Below are positions 1 through 9,293 of a DNA stretch of 64,000 nucleotides, in pieces (position 1 is the stretch's first letter; every line of letters begins with the position of its first letter). A model generated the notes under the pieces. It searched no databases, was not told where the DNA came from, and saw only the letters and a program-made list of their open reading frames with translations. The position numbers were made by a program, and so were the translations under genes. Source of the DNA: Luteipulveratus mongoliensis (GTDB taxonomy: Bacteria; Actinomycetota; Actinomycetes; Actinomycetales; Dermatophilaceae); the NCBI RefSeq assembly GCF_001190945.1, contig NZ_CP011112.1, positions 744,001-808,000 on the forward strand, read 5' to 3'.

Positions 1-576
1 GTCGGTCGCCATCAGGAGCATCAGCGGGTAGTAGCTCGTCGCCGGGAAAGTCAGACTGATCGCCAAGGCGAGGACAAAGGCGACGGTGGTCTGGATCAGA
101 GGCGTCGGGTCCGGCTTGTCGTCACTGTCCCGGGCCGAGCGGTCACGTCCGACCACGACACAGATCGCCGCAAGCAAGGCCGAGCTGACCGCCATCGTGC
201 CGATGTAGAAGATCTTGGTCGCCGCCTGATCGCCGGCGCCCGGTTCGGCGAGCAACGCTGTCGGGAACGGCAGCACCACAATGGTCAGCGTCCAGCCCAG
301 CAGCAGGCGGGTGAGGGCCGCGTTCTCCGCGATGACCGTGCGGATGACCGCGTGCTGCGAGAGCCACAGCCGCGCAATGACCAAGAAGCTGAGCAGGAAT
401 CCCCAGATCTCGTTGCTGTGGTCGGACACCAGGTCAGTGACGGACCCGCCATTGAGCTCGCCTGCGATATCGACGAGCGGCAGCACCAGCAGCGTGATGG
501 CGATCGCCACGATCGCGTCGATGAAGGTGATGAAACGCTCGAAGTCGCGCGATCGCTCGATCTGTTGCTCGTCCAC
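1..576 (-). CDS. TMEM175-family ion channel-like membrane protein, cut by the window edge
   Basis: The C-terminus lies beyond the left edge; 192 codons are visible. I translated the reverse strand from a GTG at 576-574, because a TAG stands in frame a few codons upstream. The first membrane segment carries R14-x3-F18-x-D20 followed by AIVAIAITLLVLP, the N-terminal signature of TMEM175/DUF1211 proteins (usually RxxxFSD). About five hydrophobic segments follow, with a charged loop (RDRSARDSDDKPD). Family members form tetrameric K+ or H+ leak channels in bacteria. No convincing Shine-Dalgarno sequence precedes the GTG. The family call is good; ion specificity cannot be read from the sequence. 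Confidence 0.75.
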   Translation of the reverse strand, partial: MDEQQIERSRDFERFITFIDAIVAIAITLLVLPLVDIAGELNGGSVTDLVSDHSNEIWGFLLSFLVIARLWLSQHAVIRTVIAENAALTRLLLGWTLTIVVLPFPTALLAEPGAGDQAATKIFYIGTMAVSSALLAAICVVVGRDRSARDSDDKPDPTPLIQTTVAFVLALAISLTFPATSYYPLMLLMATD

Positions 577-599
577 GGCGTGAGGCTATAGGCAAGCGT

Positions 600-1379
600 T
601 CAGGAGTGACTCACCGTGAGGCCGTAGATCTTCACCTCGCCGTAGTTGTCGTCCGCGCACGGGTCGGCGTTCTCGCAGTTGGCCTGGGTGTACGCGCCGG
701 CCTTGAAGTAGGCGCCGTCGAAGTCCTGGGTCTGCGTGGTCTGCAGCTGGCCGTTGTAGTACGCCTTGATCTCGCCGCCGGAGACCACGAACTTGGCCTC
801 GAACTTCGTGCCGAGCTGGTAGTCGCTGGTCACGAGCTTGTGGTGGGAGTCGTCCGGGCTCGTGATGTAGAGCTTCGTGCCCTCGAGCCGAAACACGGAG
901 ACGTCGTCGTCCGCGTCGTGGATCTGCCCGGCCACGACATTCGGCCGCCCCTCGGGCACGTGCGTGATCGCCTCGTTGATCACCATCGTGTGCGTGCCCT
1001 CGGTCGAGGACCAGCTCGCCTTGTCCGAGCCGTCCATCTCGCGCAGCTCGGACCGCGGATAGCTCGACCCACTCGTCGTCACCCCGTTGACCGCGGCTCG
1101 GAACTGGACGCCGGTGCAGTCATCGGTCGCGGTGAACCACGGATCGATGCCGTACGTCGCCAGCTCGGGCTGCATGACATCTTTCGGGTCCTCGTCCTCA
1201 CCGATCGGCAAGCCCTCGTACCAGTTGGTCAGGTCCAGCACGTCGGCCGGATATTGACAGTCCGCCGTGGTGGCGGCGACCCGCGGCTCAGCGGCTTCGA
1301 CAGGCGCGGCGCTCGCGGTCGCGCCACCTGCGAACAGGGCAGCCGCGGCGGCCATGGTCAGGACGTAGTTCCTCGACAT
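600..1379 (-). CDS. Secreted alginate lyase, polysaccharide lyase family 7
   Basis: A 259-residue secreted protein. Residues 1-29 form a signal peptide (SRNYVLTM, then an Ala-rich core ending TASAAP). The mature part is a single PL7 jelly-roll domain with all three conserved blocks: RSELRE at 109-114, QIH at 152-154 and YFKAGAYTQ at 224-232. These hold the catalytic Gln, His, Arg and Tyr. PL7 enzymes cleave alginate by beta-elimination; in the family QIH (rather than QVH) tends to go with action on guluronate-containing blocks, so substrate preference is an inference. I chose ATG 1379 because the upstream extension runs into a palindromic repeat and encodes no signal peptide. No other alginate genes are nearby. 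Confidence 0.9.
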   Translation of the reverse strand: MSRNYVLTMAAAAALFAGGATASAAPVEAAEPRVAATTADCQYPADVLDLTNWYEGLPIGEDEDPKDVMQPELATYGIDPWFTATDDCTGVQFRAAVNGVTTSGSSYPRSELREMDGSDKASWSSTEGTHTMVINEAITHVPEGRPNVVAGQIHDADDDVSVFRLEGTKLYITSPDDSHHKLVTSDYQLGTKFEAKFVVSGGEIKAYYNGQLQTTQTQDFDGAYFKAGAYTQANCENADPCADDNYGEVKIYGLTVSHS

Positions 1380-1497
1380 ATTCGGCAGGCTATGCAGTGG
1401 CCGCCATCGCGAAGTGCATGGAGCGGGTACAGAACTGGCCACGAACACCAGCACTTCGGCAGGCTTTCGAGCAGCACCGAATGCCTGCCGCTCCGCT

Positions 1498-1598
1498 GGT
1501 CGAGTAGCCGGAGCGCCAGCGGAGGCGTATCGAGACCCGCTGCGCGTGGTCACCGGGTCTCGATACGGCTCGCGCTGGGGCGCTCGCCTACTCGACCG
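1498..1598. repeat. Palindromic repeat element (paired half-units)
   Basis: The left half-unit GGTCGAGTAGCC...TATCGAGACC (1498-1537) faces a right half-unit GGTCTCGATACGG...CTACTCGACC (1555-1598), forming a long hairpin with a short spacer. It is the same element as at 16909-18673, 26877-27010 and 50041-50202. It separates the alginate lyase from the response regulator gene. Confidence 0.9.
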
Positions 1599-1608
1599 GC
1601 GATAGCCG

Positions 1609-2265
1609 TCAGTCGAGGGGGACGAAACCACTTTCGTACGCGCGGATCACGGCCTGCACCCGGTCGCGCACGCCCAGCTTGCCGAGGATGCTCGTGACGT
1701 GGGTCTTGACCGTCTCGACGGTGACGAAGAGCTCCGCGCCGATCTCGGCGTTGGAGAAACCTCGGGCCAGCAGCCGCAGCACGTCACCCTCGCGCTCACT
1801 CAGCGTGGGCAGCCCCGGCCGCGCAGCTGAGGCGGGCGTCGCTGAGGCGACCAGTCGGCGTACGGCGTCGGGGTAGAGCAGCGAATCCCCTTGGTGGACA
1901 GTGAGAATCGCGTTGACGACGGTGTCCGGCGCCGACCGCTTGAGCAGGAAACCCTGCGCGCCCGCCTGCAACGCCTCGTGGACGTAGTCGTCGTTCTCGA
2001 ACGTCGTGAGCACGAGCACCTTGACCCCGGGATGGCGCTCGGTGATGACGCGGGTGGCCTGGATGCCATCGACGTTGGGCATCCGTACGTCCATGCAGAC
2101 GACGTCCGGGCTCAGCGCCTTGGTCTTGGAGATGGCCTCGGCGCCGTCGCTGGCCTCACCTACGACCTGGATGCCCTGGTCGCCGTCGACGAGCGCTCGC
2201 AGTCCAGCGCGGACCAGTTCCTCGTCGTCGACGAGCAGCACTCGTACAGAAGGGGATTCGGTCAC
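1609..2265 (-). CDS. NarL/FixJ-family response regulator
   Basis: A 218-residue two-component response regulator. The receiver domain (about 7-122) has the acidic pair D13/D14, phospho-acceptor D59 (CMDVRMP), T87 and K109. The C-terminal LuxR-type HTH (about 153-212) contains LSEREGDVLRLLARGFSNAEI and VKTHVTSILGKLGV. GTG 2265 is used as start: it overlaps the stop of the upstream kinase by four bases (GTGA), so the two are translationally coupled. On phosphorylation it should bind DNA as a dimer; its targets are unknown. Confidence 0.92.
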   Translation of the reverse strand: MTESPSVRVLLVDDEELVRAGLRALVDGDQGIQVVGEASDGAEAISKTKALSPDVVCMDVRMPNVDGIQATRVITERHPGVKVLVLTTFENDDYVHEALQAGAQGFLLKRSAPDTVVNAILTVHQGDSLLYPDAVRRLVASATPASAARPGLPTLSEREGDVLRLLARGFSNAEIGAELFVTVETVKTHVTSILGKLGVRDRVQAVIRAYESGFVPLD

Positions 2266-3590
2266 GGGGTCTCCTTGGTGGGTGCTGGCAGGGGGAGCTC
2301 GGCGCGCAGCACCCAGGTGTTGTGCTGCTGCGACGATGTCACCGATCCGCCGATGATCCGGCAGCGTTCGCGCATGCCGTCGAGTCCTCGTCCGCCGCCC
2401 CGACCTCGCCTCCACGTGCTGCGGGCGTCGTCGGCGAGCGGGTTGGTCACGTCGATGTGGAGTCTGCCGCGGTCGCGTCGGATGCGGACGGTGGCCGGCT
2501 CGCCCGGCGCGTGGCGCATGGCGTTGGTGAGCCCCTCCTGCACGATCCGGTAGGCCTCACGCGAGACGACAGCGGGTACGCCGGCCAGCGCCTCCGTGTC
2601 GACCTCGCTCTGGACGGGCTGCCCGGTGCCGCGAACGGCCCCCAGCAGCCCGTCGAGACTCGACAGGTCGTGCAGTGGGCGGCGCGAAGCCGGGCGGTCT
2701 TCGTCGCGCAGCAGGCCGAGCACCTCGTCCAGCTCGCCGAGCGCGTTGCGGGCCACGTCCTCGACCGCGGCCAGTGAGGTCTCGGCAGAGGCCGGATCGG
2801 TGGCCAGTCGGCGGCGCGCGGCAGCGGACTGGAGCACGACGACCGAGAGCGCGTGCCCGACGCTGTCGTGCAGCTCGCGCGCGAGGCGGGTGCGCTCCAG
2901 CAGGTGGGTGGTCTGGCCGTCGAGCTCGGCGATGCGCTCGTTGATGTTGGGCCCGAGCATCGGCGGCGCCAGGGACTGCAGCACCAGGATGATGACGAGG
3001 AGGGCGATGACGGCCGCCGCCCCGACGCCCAGCGAGGCGAGCGGATAGATGCCGTCCTGCAGGCCGCCCCGGATCTCGGCCCACCCGATGTCCAGGATGT
3101 GCTGACCCTGGTCGAGGAGGAAGGGGCCGGCCAACAGCGAGACCCCGAAGATCGTCGTCATCACGACAATCGCGCCGACCGCGGCACCGGCGATCAGGTG
3201 CATCCAGAACCACGTCACGCTGCGCCAGCGCTGGTCCCACGTGCGCGCGGGCCCGGGGATGCTGCCACCGAAGTCGGTGCCGAGCAGCGTGGCGACCGCG
3301 GTCGCCTCCACCTGCCGGACGGCCGGGATCAGGCCGATCATGGTTGGTGGCAGACAGGTCACCACGAGCACGACAGGCCAGGTCAGCGCGGCTGGCTGGT
3401 GGGAGTCGCGCATCATCGCGAGCACCGTGAGATCGATGGACGCGAAGGACAGCGCCAGCGCCGACCCGATCAGCAGGAAGACCAGGGGCAGCAGGAATCG
3501 CGACACCTGCCGACGGTCGACGACTGCATGACCGGTCAGCATGTCTGCATCGTCGCAGAGCACGCTGGCAGCGTCCGTCGCAGGCATCAT
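2262..3590 (-). CDS. Membrane sensor histidine kinase, HisKA_3 (NarX/DesK) type
   Basis: A 442-residue partner of the response regulator at 1609-2265. It has about five or six hydrophobic segments within residues 30-210 and no large extracellular domain, then the dimerisation/phospho-acceptor helix with H241 in ARELHDSVGHALS. The HATPase_c domain has an N-box (E352-N356-H360 in QEGLTNAMRH) and a glycine-rich GRGLDGMRER. This layout is typical of kinases that sense membrane or intramembrane signals in Actinobacteria, often antibiotic stress. The start is uncertain: ATG codons also occur at residues 2 and 17, and MLTGHAVVDRR is a reasonable alternative start. Confidence 0.92.
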   Translation of the reverse strand: MMPATDAASVLCDDADMLTGHAVVDRRQVSRFLLPLVFLLIGSALALSFASIDLTVLAMMRDSHQPAALTWPVVLVVTCLPPTMIGLIPAVRQVEATAVATLLGTDFGGSIPGPARTWDQRWRSVTWFWMHLIAGAAVGAIVVMTTIFGVSLLAGPFLLDQGQHILDIGWAEIRGGLQDGIYPLASLGVGAAAVIALLVIILVLQSLAPPMLGPNINERIAELDGQTTHLLERTRLARELHDSVGHALSVVVLQSAAARRRLATDPASAETSLAAVEDVARNALGELDEVLGLLRDEDRPASRRPLHDLSSLDGLLGAVRGTGQPVQSEVDTEALAGVPAVVSREAYRIVQEGLTNAMRHAPGEPATVRIRRDRGRLHIDVTNPLADDARSTWRRGRGGGRGLDGMRERCRIIGGSVTSSQQHNTWVLRAELPLPAPTKETP

Positions 3591-3671
3591 GGATTCAGAG
3601 TCGCGGCGGAGGCCCCGCTGCGGATCACCGCTGCGAGGGGTTCACGTCCCTCGGGAGAGGGACGTCGCGGG

Positions 3672-3881
3672 TCAGCTGGTCGGCGGGCTGGCCGTCAGCT
3701 CGGCGCCGCTCATCGAGCGGACCGGCAGACGGGGCTGGGTGCGGAGCGCGGCCACGCGGTAGACCTCCTTGCGGAGGCCTTCGGCAACCAGCTCGTTCAG
3801 AGTGACGTGATGCTGGCGCCCGACAGCTTGCGCGCGTTCGACCAGAGCATCCGGGATATCAATTTCAACCGTGGTCCTCAC
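3672..3881 (-). CDS. VapB-like ribbon-helix-helix antitoxin without an adjacent toxin
   Basis: A 69-residue protein starting at GTG 3881. The N-terminus RTTVEIDIPDALVERAQ followed by VTLNELVAEGLRKEV matches the beta-strand/two-helix DNA-binding part of VapB-type antitoxins. The C-terminal RLPVRSMSGAEL region resembles the toxin-binding tail. No PIN-domain VapC ORF follows: only about 80 bp separate it from the histidine kinase start, on the same strand. It may be an orphan antitoxin or a small regulator. It diverges from the UbiA gene. Confidence 0.7.
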   Translation of the reverse strand: MRTTVEIDIPDALVERAQAVGRQHHVTLNELVAEGLRKEVYRVAALRTQPRLPVRSMSGAELTASPPTS

Positions 3882-4029
3882 GTCTCTCGACGTTACTCCG
3901 GGTCGGGCCGAATGTTCCGCATTCGCATCAACGGGTCCTCCACTCGCGTCGACGGGTCCTCCGATCGAGGGGTGTCGCTCCCGCGGGCGGGGGACGTCGT
4001 ACGCCGGCCGCTCGCCTTGGCTGGTCCTC

Positions 4030-4941
4030 GTGACCACCCTCGTACGCCCGCCCACGAGCACGACCCGCCCGTCGCTGCTGTCCGTCTCGCGTGATCTCAG
4101 TGCCCTGGTACGCCCGTGGTTCTGGCCGATGTCGATGGCGCCGGTGGCGTTCGGCTCGTTCCTCGCGACCCACGCCTGGCCGTCACCGGGCGACTGGCTG
4201 CGCCTCGGTCTCGTGATGCTGACCGTCGGGCCCCTGGTGTGGGCCAGTGTCTTCGCCGTCAACGATGCGTACGACGTCGACACCGACCGCCTCAACCCTC
4301 GCAAGGCGCACTCGATGGCGGTGCGCTCGCGGATGACGACCGAGTCGTTGGTCTTCCGCAGTCTGGAGGCGGGGTTACTGGCCGTCGTCGTCGCGTGGCT
4401 GGCCGCCGGGGTGACCTTCGCCTTCGGGACGCTCGTCGTCGTGGCCCTCGGATGGGCGTACAGCGTGCCGCCTCTGCGGCTCAAGGCCAGGGCGGGCTGC
4501 GACGTTCTGGTCAACGCTCTCGTCATCGGTCCGGTGGGGATCCTCGGCGGCTGGCAGCTCGAGCGGCCGATGTCCCAATTCCCATGGGCCATGGGCGTTC
4601 TCGCGTTCGTGGTCGCCGCCGCGCTGTACCTGCCGACCACGCTCATCGACCTTCCCGCGGACCGGGCAGCCGGCGTACGGACGACGGCCGTGCGGCTGGG
4701 TGAGCGGACGACGTACGGGCTCTCGCTGGCGATCTGGACGCTCGCGGTCAGCGGTCCGATCGTGCTCGCCGCGCTCGACTACGTGTTCCCGCGGGAGCTG
4801 CTGTCGTTCCACGTCGTGACGGCCCCGGTGCTGATCGCGCTGTACGCCGACCGATTGCGTCGGCCGTCGATCGCCGGACTCGCTGTGGTTGCCGCTGCGC
4901 TCGGGCTGTGCTTCCTGCGCTTCGTCGTCGCCCTCGCCTGA
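4030..4941 (+). CDS. UbiA-family prenyltransferase
   Basis: A 303-residue integral membrane protein with about eight or nine transmembrane helices. Both Asp-rich motifs of the UbiA superfamily are present: NDAYDVDTD at 78-86 and DLPAD at 207-211 (followed by RAAGVRTTAVRLG). These chelate Mg2+-prenyl diphosphate while an aromatic or other acceptor is prenylated. The product could be menaquinone-like, carotenoid-related or another prenylated compound; no partner gene decides this. The open frame extends upstream to 3871, but that part would overlap the antitoxin gene and is low-complexity, so I prefer GTG 4030. Confidence 0.85.
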   Translation: MTTLVRPPTSTTRPSLLSVSRDLSALVRPWFWPMSMAPVAFGSFLATHAWPSPGDWLRLGLVMLTVGPLVWASVFAVNDAYDVDTDRLNPRKAHSMAVRSRMTTESLVFRSLEAGLLAVVVAWLAAGVTFAFGTLVVVALGWAYSVPPLRLKARAGCDVLVNALVIGPVGILGGWQLERPMSQFPWAMGVLAFVVAAALYLPTTLIDLPADRAAGVRTTAVRLGERTTYGLSLAIWTLAVSGPIVLAALDYVFPRELLSFHVVTAPVLIALYADRLRRPSIAGLAVVAAALGLCFLRFVVALA

Positions 4942-5056
4942 GGGCGATGGGCAGCCGTGCCGAACGGCAGGTAGCACTGGCCGAATGGCACTGGTCGCGC
5001 GGTCGTGCCGATTCCTACGTTGGCAAGCATCCCCGCTGCGTCGACGAAGGAGAACC

Positions 5057-6400
5057 ATGAACCTCACCACTCGCCTCGCGCCGGCTGTGCTCGCGCTCAC
5101 CGTGAGCGCGCCGTTCGCCGTGGCCCCCGCGCAGGCCACGCCAGCCCCGTCGCCGGAGTCCAACGCTGCTCGGTTCTGGCCGGTGGTCCCCGGCGCCGTG
5201 CACCAGGTCAAGGTCCGCCTCGGCGACCTCACGACCGCGGGCACGGTCACGAGCGGCCACACCGATCCCGCCGACTGGGCAGGACTGGAAGCGCCGGGAA
5301 CAACCCGGCCGAGCGGCGTACCCGGCATCCAGATCGACGGCTACTTCCCCGACACCTCGACCTTCAACACCGACCACGGCTGGAACCACGACAGCCAGTT
5401 CGTGATTCGGCTGCCCGACCACTGGAACGGTGGCCTCGTGGTCGCTGGACCACCCGGCGTCCGCAAGCAGTACGCCAGCGACCGCATCATCGGCGATCGA
5501 GCGCTCGCCCAGGGCTACGCCTACGCCTCGACCGACAAGGGCAACAGCGGCGACACGCTGTACCTCGACGGCAAGCGGCCTGGCGACGCAATCATGGAGT
5601 GGAACCAGCGAATGACTCAGCTCACCAGGGCTGCGAAAACCGTTGTGGCGCAACGGTATATGCGCAGACCACAGCACACGTACGTCGCCGGCCTCTCCGC
5701 TGCGGGCTACCTCGTGCGCTGGCAGCTGGAGAACAACCCCGGGATGTACGACGGCGGAATCGACTGGAACGGCTTGCTTTTCACGCCCAAGAACAGTCTG
5801 CTGTCGACCTTGCCTCCGGCTCTCCGTGCCTACCCACGTCTCAAGGCGGGCCAGGCGAGCGCGCGCAACGAGCTGCTGGCGGCCGGCTATCCCGCGACTT
5901 CGGAGCCGACCTGGGGATGGCACTACGCCAACCAGTGGGACTTCTTCCAGCGGGTCGTCCGCGAGGAGCTCGACCCGTCGTACGACGGTGATCGACTGGG
6001 CGGGACACCGTTCTGCGCGGAGGGCACAGGGGCGGGTTGCGACACCGACTACGACCTGAGCAAGCGCCCGCAGTCAGTGCAGAACGCCGTACGTCGGGTG
6101 TCCCTGACCGGGAAGCTCAAGCGTCCGCTGATCACGCTGCACGGGACGAACGACGCCCTGGTGCCGATCACGCGTACCTCAGATGTCTACGACGACATGG
6201 CGCGGCCACGGCTGCACCGCTACTACCGGATCGTCGGAGGAGCGCACGTCGACGGACTGGCGGGAGCCTTCCCGGGCGTCATCGCGCCGATGCTGCCGTG
6301 CTTCGACGCAGGGTTCGACGCGCTGGTCCGCTGGACCCACGGCGTACGGCCTCCGGTCAGCGCCACCGTCACACCGGGCAAGGGGACCTGCGCGCTGTAG
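5057..6400 (+). CDS. Secreted alpha/beta hydrolase, tannase/feruloyl-esterase-like
   Basis: A 447-residue exported hydrolase. ATG 5057 follows a Shine-Dalgarno GAAGGAG and begins a signal peptide (NLTTRLAPAVLALTVSAPFAV...AQAT). The fold markers are a nucleophile elbow GLSAAG at 212-217 (Ser214), an acid in HGTNDALVP (Asp366) and a catalytic His in GGAHVDG (His397), in the usual order. Two Cys-containing loops near 320-335 (FCAEGTGAGC) could form a disulphide. The closest families I recognise are tannase/feruloyl esterase and hydroxybutyrate-oligomer hydrolase; substrate is unknown. Confidence 0.8.
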   Translation: MNLTTRLAPAVLALTVSAPFAVAPAQATPAPSPESNAARFWPVVPGAVHQVKVRLGDLTTAGTVTSGHTDPADWAGLEAPGTTRPSGVPGIQIDGYFPDTSTFNTDHGWNHDSQFVIRLPDHWNGGLVVAGPPGVRKQYASDRIIGDRALAQGYAYASTDKGNSGDTLYLDGKRPGDAIMEWNQRMTQLTRAAKTVVAQRYMRRPQHTYVAGLSAAGYLVRWQLENNPGMYDGGIDWNGLLFTPKNSLLSTLPPALRAYPRLKAGQASARNELLAAGYPATSEPTWGWHYANQWDFFQRVVREELDPSYDGDRLGGTPFCAEGTGAGCDTDYDLSKRPQSVQNAVRRVSLTGKLKRPLITLHGTNDALVPITRTSDVYDDMARPRLHRYYRIVGGAHVDGLAGAFPGVIAPMLPCFDAGFDALVRWTHGVRPPVSATVTPGKGTCAL

Positions 6401-6404
6401 GCGG

Positions 6405-6833
6405 TCAGTAAGGGCCGGACCAGTCGCCTCGAGCGACCAGGATCATCCGGGTCACACCCCACACGGCAGTCACGACGGTCAGGACGACGACGGACAGCCG
6501 GACGGCGCGGCCCGAGGGCAGCGGCCGGCGTACGACCAGGAGCCCGATGAGCGCGACTGCCATGACCAGGGTGAGCGGGCCGAGGATGTGCTCCTGGAAC
6601 GCTGTGTGCAGATCGCCGTGTGCGGTCGCGACCCAGGACCGGGTGAGCCCGCAGGTCGGGCACGGGAGCCCGGTCAGCCGCCGGAACGGGCAGAGGGTCG
6701 GCCCGCTCTGGACAGCAGAAGGCGGAAGGACCGCCGCCGCCGACACGGCAGCGACGAGTCCTCCCGCCAGCCACGCCGGCATCCGGCGTGGTGCGTGCTG
6801 ACTCAGATCAGGGGAGTGGACGGCCCTGAGCAT
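6405..6833 (-). CDS. DUF2752 membrane protein
   Basis: A 142-residue protein with the DUF2752 signature [21 protein letters not shown] between two hydrophobic segments and two further membrane helices. Function of the family is unknown; members sit beside TM2-domain genes, as here. Its start overlaps the end of the TM2 gene by 26 bases on the same strand, suggesting coupled translation; a later ATG (MPAWLAGG) is possible. It converges on the hydrolase gene with only 4 bp between stops. Confidence 0.85.
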   Translation of the reverse strand: MLRAVHSPDLSQHAPRRMPAWLAGGLVAAVSAAAVLPPSAVQSGPTLCPFRRLTGLPCPTCGLTRSWVATAHGDLHTAFQEHILGPLTLVMAVALIGLLVVRRPLPSGRAVRLSVVVLTVVTAVWGVTRMILVARGDWSGPY

Positions 6834-7254
6834 CCGGGAGCTTTCGCATGGCGATCATGATGAAGTCGATGATGCTCCAGATGCCACAGCCACCGAGGGT
6901 CACGAGCTTGAGGATGCCCAGACCGGTGTAGCCGAGGTAGAAGCGGTCGACGCCGAGGCCGCCCAGGAAGAACGACAGCAGCATCGTGGTCATCCACTCC
7001 TTGTCGGAGAAGACGCCCTGCACCTGCTGTGCCGGGAAGTACGGGCTGTTGCCGTGGCGGACGGCGGTGTCGCCCTTGAGCTGGCCGCTCTGGGCCATGT
7101 TGCGCAGGTCGTTGACGTGGTACGGACCCTGCTCCTGACCCATGAGGGACACGAAGAACGGACCCTCAGGGGAGAGCTGGCCGCCCCCGGGCTGCTGCGG
7201 ACCGGGGCCCTGGGGCGGGCCGGCGGGCGGCTGCTGCGGAGGAATGCTGGACAT
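6808..7254 (-). CDS. GYF_2-TM2 domain membrane protein
   Basis: A 148-residue protein. After a Pro/Gln/Gly-rich N-terminus (about 1-30) comes a GYF_2-type domain ([19 protein letters not shown]...[10 protein letters not shown]), then a TM2 domain with two helices joined by [16 protein letters not shown], ending in a basic tail. TM2/GYF_2 proteins are membrane proteins of unknown role, possibly with protein-binding N-termini. ATG 7254 follows a good Shine-Dalgarno (GAAGGGA); the longer open frame upstream has no family resemblance. Probably an operon with the DUF2752 gene. Confidence 0.88.
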   Translation of the reverse strand: MSSIPPQQPPAGPPQGPGPQQPGGGQLSPEGPFFVSLMGQEQGPYHVNDLRNMAQSGQLKGDTAVRHGNSPYFPAQQVQGVFSDKEWMTTMLLSFFLGGLGVDRFYLGYTGLGILKLVTLGGCGIWSIIDFIMIAMRKLPDAQGRPLP

Positions 7255-7610
7255 GACGTTCCCTTCAACGGACGTGCAGATTTGGGGTGGTGCAGCTGCG
7301 CACCACCGCGAGACAGAGCACCCGGAAGGTAGCGCAGACCGGGGTCCGACGTCCCTTTCCTGGCTATAAGTTCCGCGCATCGTGACCTGGTCCACGTGGT
7401 GGGACCGGCGGCGGCACCCCTTCGCGGTGAACGCGTACGCCGGGAGACCCGGGAAAGCCCCTCGCGCCTTGTCGTACCGCGGGCTTAGGCTATTGAAGGT
7501 TCGGGCACACCTGTGGCGCGCTCGACCCGTCGGCGGGGGCCCCTGGACCTCGTTGCGTATGGCCACGTCAGCACGACGCGGTCCCTCATTGCCAGCGGAA
7601 AGGACCGCAC
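7255..7610. other. Divergent intergenic region between TM2 and DHA2 exporter genes
   Basis: 356 bp with no supported gene. It must hold the promoters of both divergent genes. A weak -35/-10 pair for the exporter may be TTGTCG (7469-7474) and TATTGA (7491-7496), 16 bp apart. No clear operator was seen. Confidence 0.4.
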
Positions 7611-9218
7611 GTGGCTACCCCTGCCGCACCTGAATATCCCGAGAAGATCGACGCCGCAGTTCTCAAGATCGCCGGTTGCGTCATCCTCGGCGTGATCATG
7701 TCGATCCTCGACATCACGGTCGTGAACGTCGCACTTCCGACCTTCCAGACCACGTTCGCCGACAACGGCCAGTCGCTGGACTACAGCACGGTCGCCTGGA
7801 CCGTGACGGCCTACACCCTCGCGCTCGCCACCGTCATCCCGCTGACCGGCTGGGCCGCGGACCGCTTCGGCACCAAGCGTCTCTACATCCTGGCGCTGGG
7901 CCTGTTCACCGTCGGCTCGGTGCTCTGCGCCACCGCCGGCTCGATCGAGATGCTGATCGGATTCCGCATCCTGCAGGGTCTCGGCGGCGGCATGTTGATG
8001 CCGCTCGGCATGACAATCCTGACGCACGCCGCCGGTCCGGAGCGCATGGGCCGCCTGATGGCGATCCTCGGCGTACCGATGCTGCTCGGCCCGATCATGG
8101 GCCCGATCATCGGTGGTTGGCTGATCGACCACGCCAGCTGGCACTGGATCTTCCTGATCAACCTGCCGCTCGGCATCACCGCGATCATCTACGCGTTCTT
8201 CGCTCTCCCCAACGACGAGCCACATCCCTCGGAGACCTTCGACTTCTTGGGCATGCTGCTGATGTCGCCCGGTCTCGCGCTGTTCCTGTACGGCATCTCC
8301 TCGATCCCGGGTGAGGGCACCTTCGCCTCCGCCAAGGTGCTGATCCCGATGCTCATCGGTGTGGCGCTCATCGTGGCGTTCATCTTCCACACCTTCCGGC
8401 CCGAGCATCCGCTGCTGGATCTGCGGCTGTTCAAGAACCGCAACCTGTCGGTCTCGATCATCACCATGTTCCTGTTCGTCGCCGCGTTCTTCGGTGGCCT
8501 GCTGCTGGTGCCGACCTACTTCCAGCAGGTGCGCGGTGAGTCCGTGACGATGTCGGGTGTCATCGTGGCGGCTCAGGGCATCGGCGCCATGGTGACCATG
8601 CCGCTCGCAGGCGCACTCGCGGACAAGATCCCGATCGGGCGCTTCGTGCCGATCGGGCTGCTGCTGATCACCGGTGGCATGTTCGCGATGTCGCGGATCG
8701 ACGAGAACACGTCCTACTGGGGCTACCTGATCCCGGTGCTGTTCGTGATGGGCCTGGGCATGGGCGCCACCATGATGCCGATCATGACGTCGGCCCTGAA
8801 GACGTTGCGCGGCAAGGAGATTGCTCGTGGTTCGACGCTGATCAACATCGTTCAGCAGGTGGGTTCGTCCATGGGCGTCGCCATCATGTCGGTGATCTTG
8901 ACCAACCACTTCAAGAACTCCGACGCCGTCACAGCCGGTCAGGCGATCCAGAAGGCGACCGAGCAGGGTCACCCCGAGCTCGCGCAGAAGGACCCGGCTG
9001 TCATCGAGGCCATGCGGTCCGTCGGCGGCAGCGCTGCCAAGCTGAAGGACCTCATCCAGCACGACATGGCGTCCGCGTTCGGCAGCACGTTCCTGGTGGC
9101 CGCGGCACTGGTCGCGCTTACCTTCATCCCGGCGTTCTTCCTGCCGCGCAAGCCCTTGGAGCCGGTCGCCGGTCCCGAGGACGGCGGCGAGGAAGAGGTG
9201 CCAGTGCTGATGCACTGA
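7611..9218 (+). CDS. DHA2-family (EmrB/QacA-type) MFS multidrug exporter
   Basis: A 535-residue, 14-helix major facilitator. Recognisable marks are [17 protein letters not shown] in TM1 (motif D1), [19 protein letters not shown] and ADRFGTKR (motif A), and [16 protein letters not shown]-like motif B/C ([16 protein letters not shown]). Members export hydrophobic drugs or lipids by proton antiport. GTG 7611 is preceded by GGAAAGGA. A strong terminator follows at 9241-9271. No regulator gene is directly linked. Confidence 0.9.
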   Translation: MATPAAPEYPEKIDAAVLKIAGCVILGVIMSILDITVVNVALPTFQTTFADNGQSLDYSTVAWTVTAYTLALATVIPLTGWAADRFGTKRLYILALGLFTVGSVLCATAGSIEMLIGFRILQGLGGGMLMPLGMTILTHAAGPERMGRLMAILGVPMLLGPIMGPIIGGWLIDHASWHWIFLINLPLGITAIIYAFFALPNDEPHPSETFDFLGMLLMSPGLALFLYGISSIPGEGTFASAKVLIPMLIGVALIVAFIFHTFRPEHPLLDLRLFKNRNLSVSIITMFLFVAAFFGGLLLVPTYFQQVRGESVTMSGVIVAAQGIGAMVTMPLAGALADKIPIGRFVPIGLLLITGGMFAMSRIDENTSYWGYLIPVLFVMGLGMGATMMPIMTSALKTLRGKEIARGSTLINIVQQVGSSMGVAIMSVILTNHFKNSDAVTAGQAIQKATEQGHPELAQKDPAVIEAMRSVGGSAAKLKDLIQHDMASAFGSTFLVAAALVALTFIPAFFLPRKPLEPVAGPEDGGEEEVPVLMH

Positions 9219-9240
9219 CCCAGCCACAGCCGTACGGCCT

Positions 9241-9271
9241 CGGCCCCGTCTCCCTCAGGGAGGCGGGGCCG
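9241..9271 (+). terminator. Rho-independent-type terminator after the DHA2 exporter
   Basis: GGCCCCGTCTCCC (9242-9254) pairs with GGGAGGCGGGGCC (9258-9270), plus a C-G closing pair: a 14-bp stem with one G.U and a 3-nt loop, no strong T-tract. It lies between the exporter and the converging mazF gene and may serve both. Confidence 0.75.
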
Positions 9272-9293
9272 TCGTCGTACCTGGGCGGCTTCA

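Noticed and set aside
606-1697. A 363-codon forward frame opposite the alginate lyase
   Set aside because: It is the antisense of a clear PL7 gene, rich in Arg/Val/Leu with no motif; a GC-rich shadow frame.
7485-9227. A 580-codon reverse frame opposite the DHA2 exporter
   Set aside because: His/Asp/Arg-rich low-complexity antisense of a confident MFS gene.
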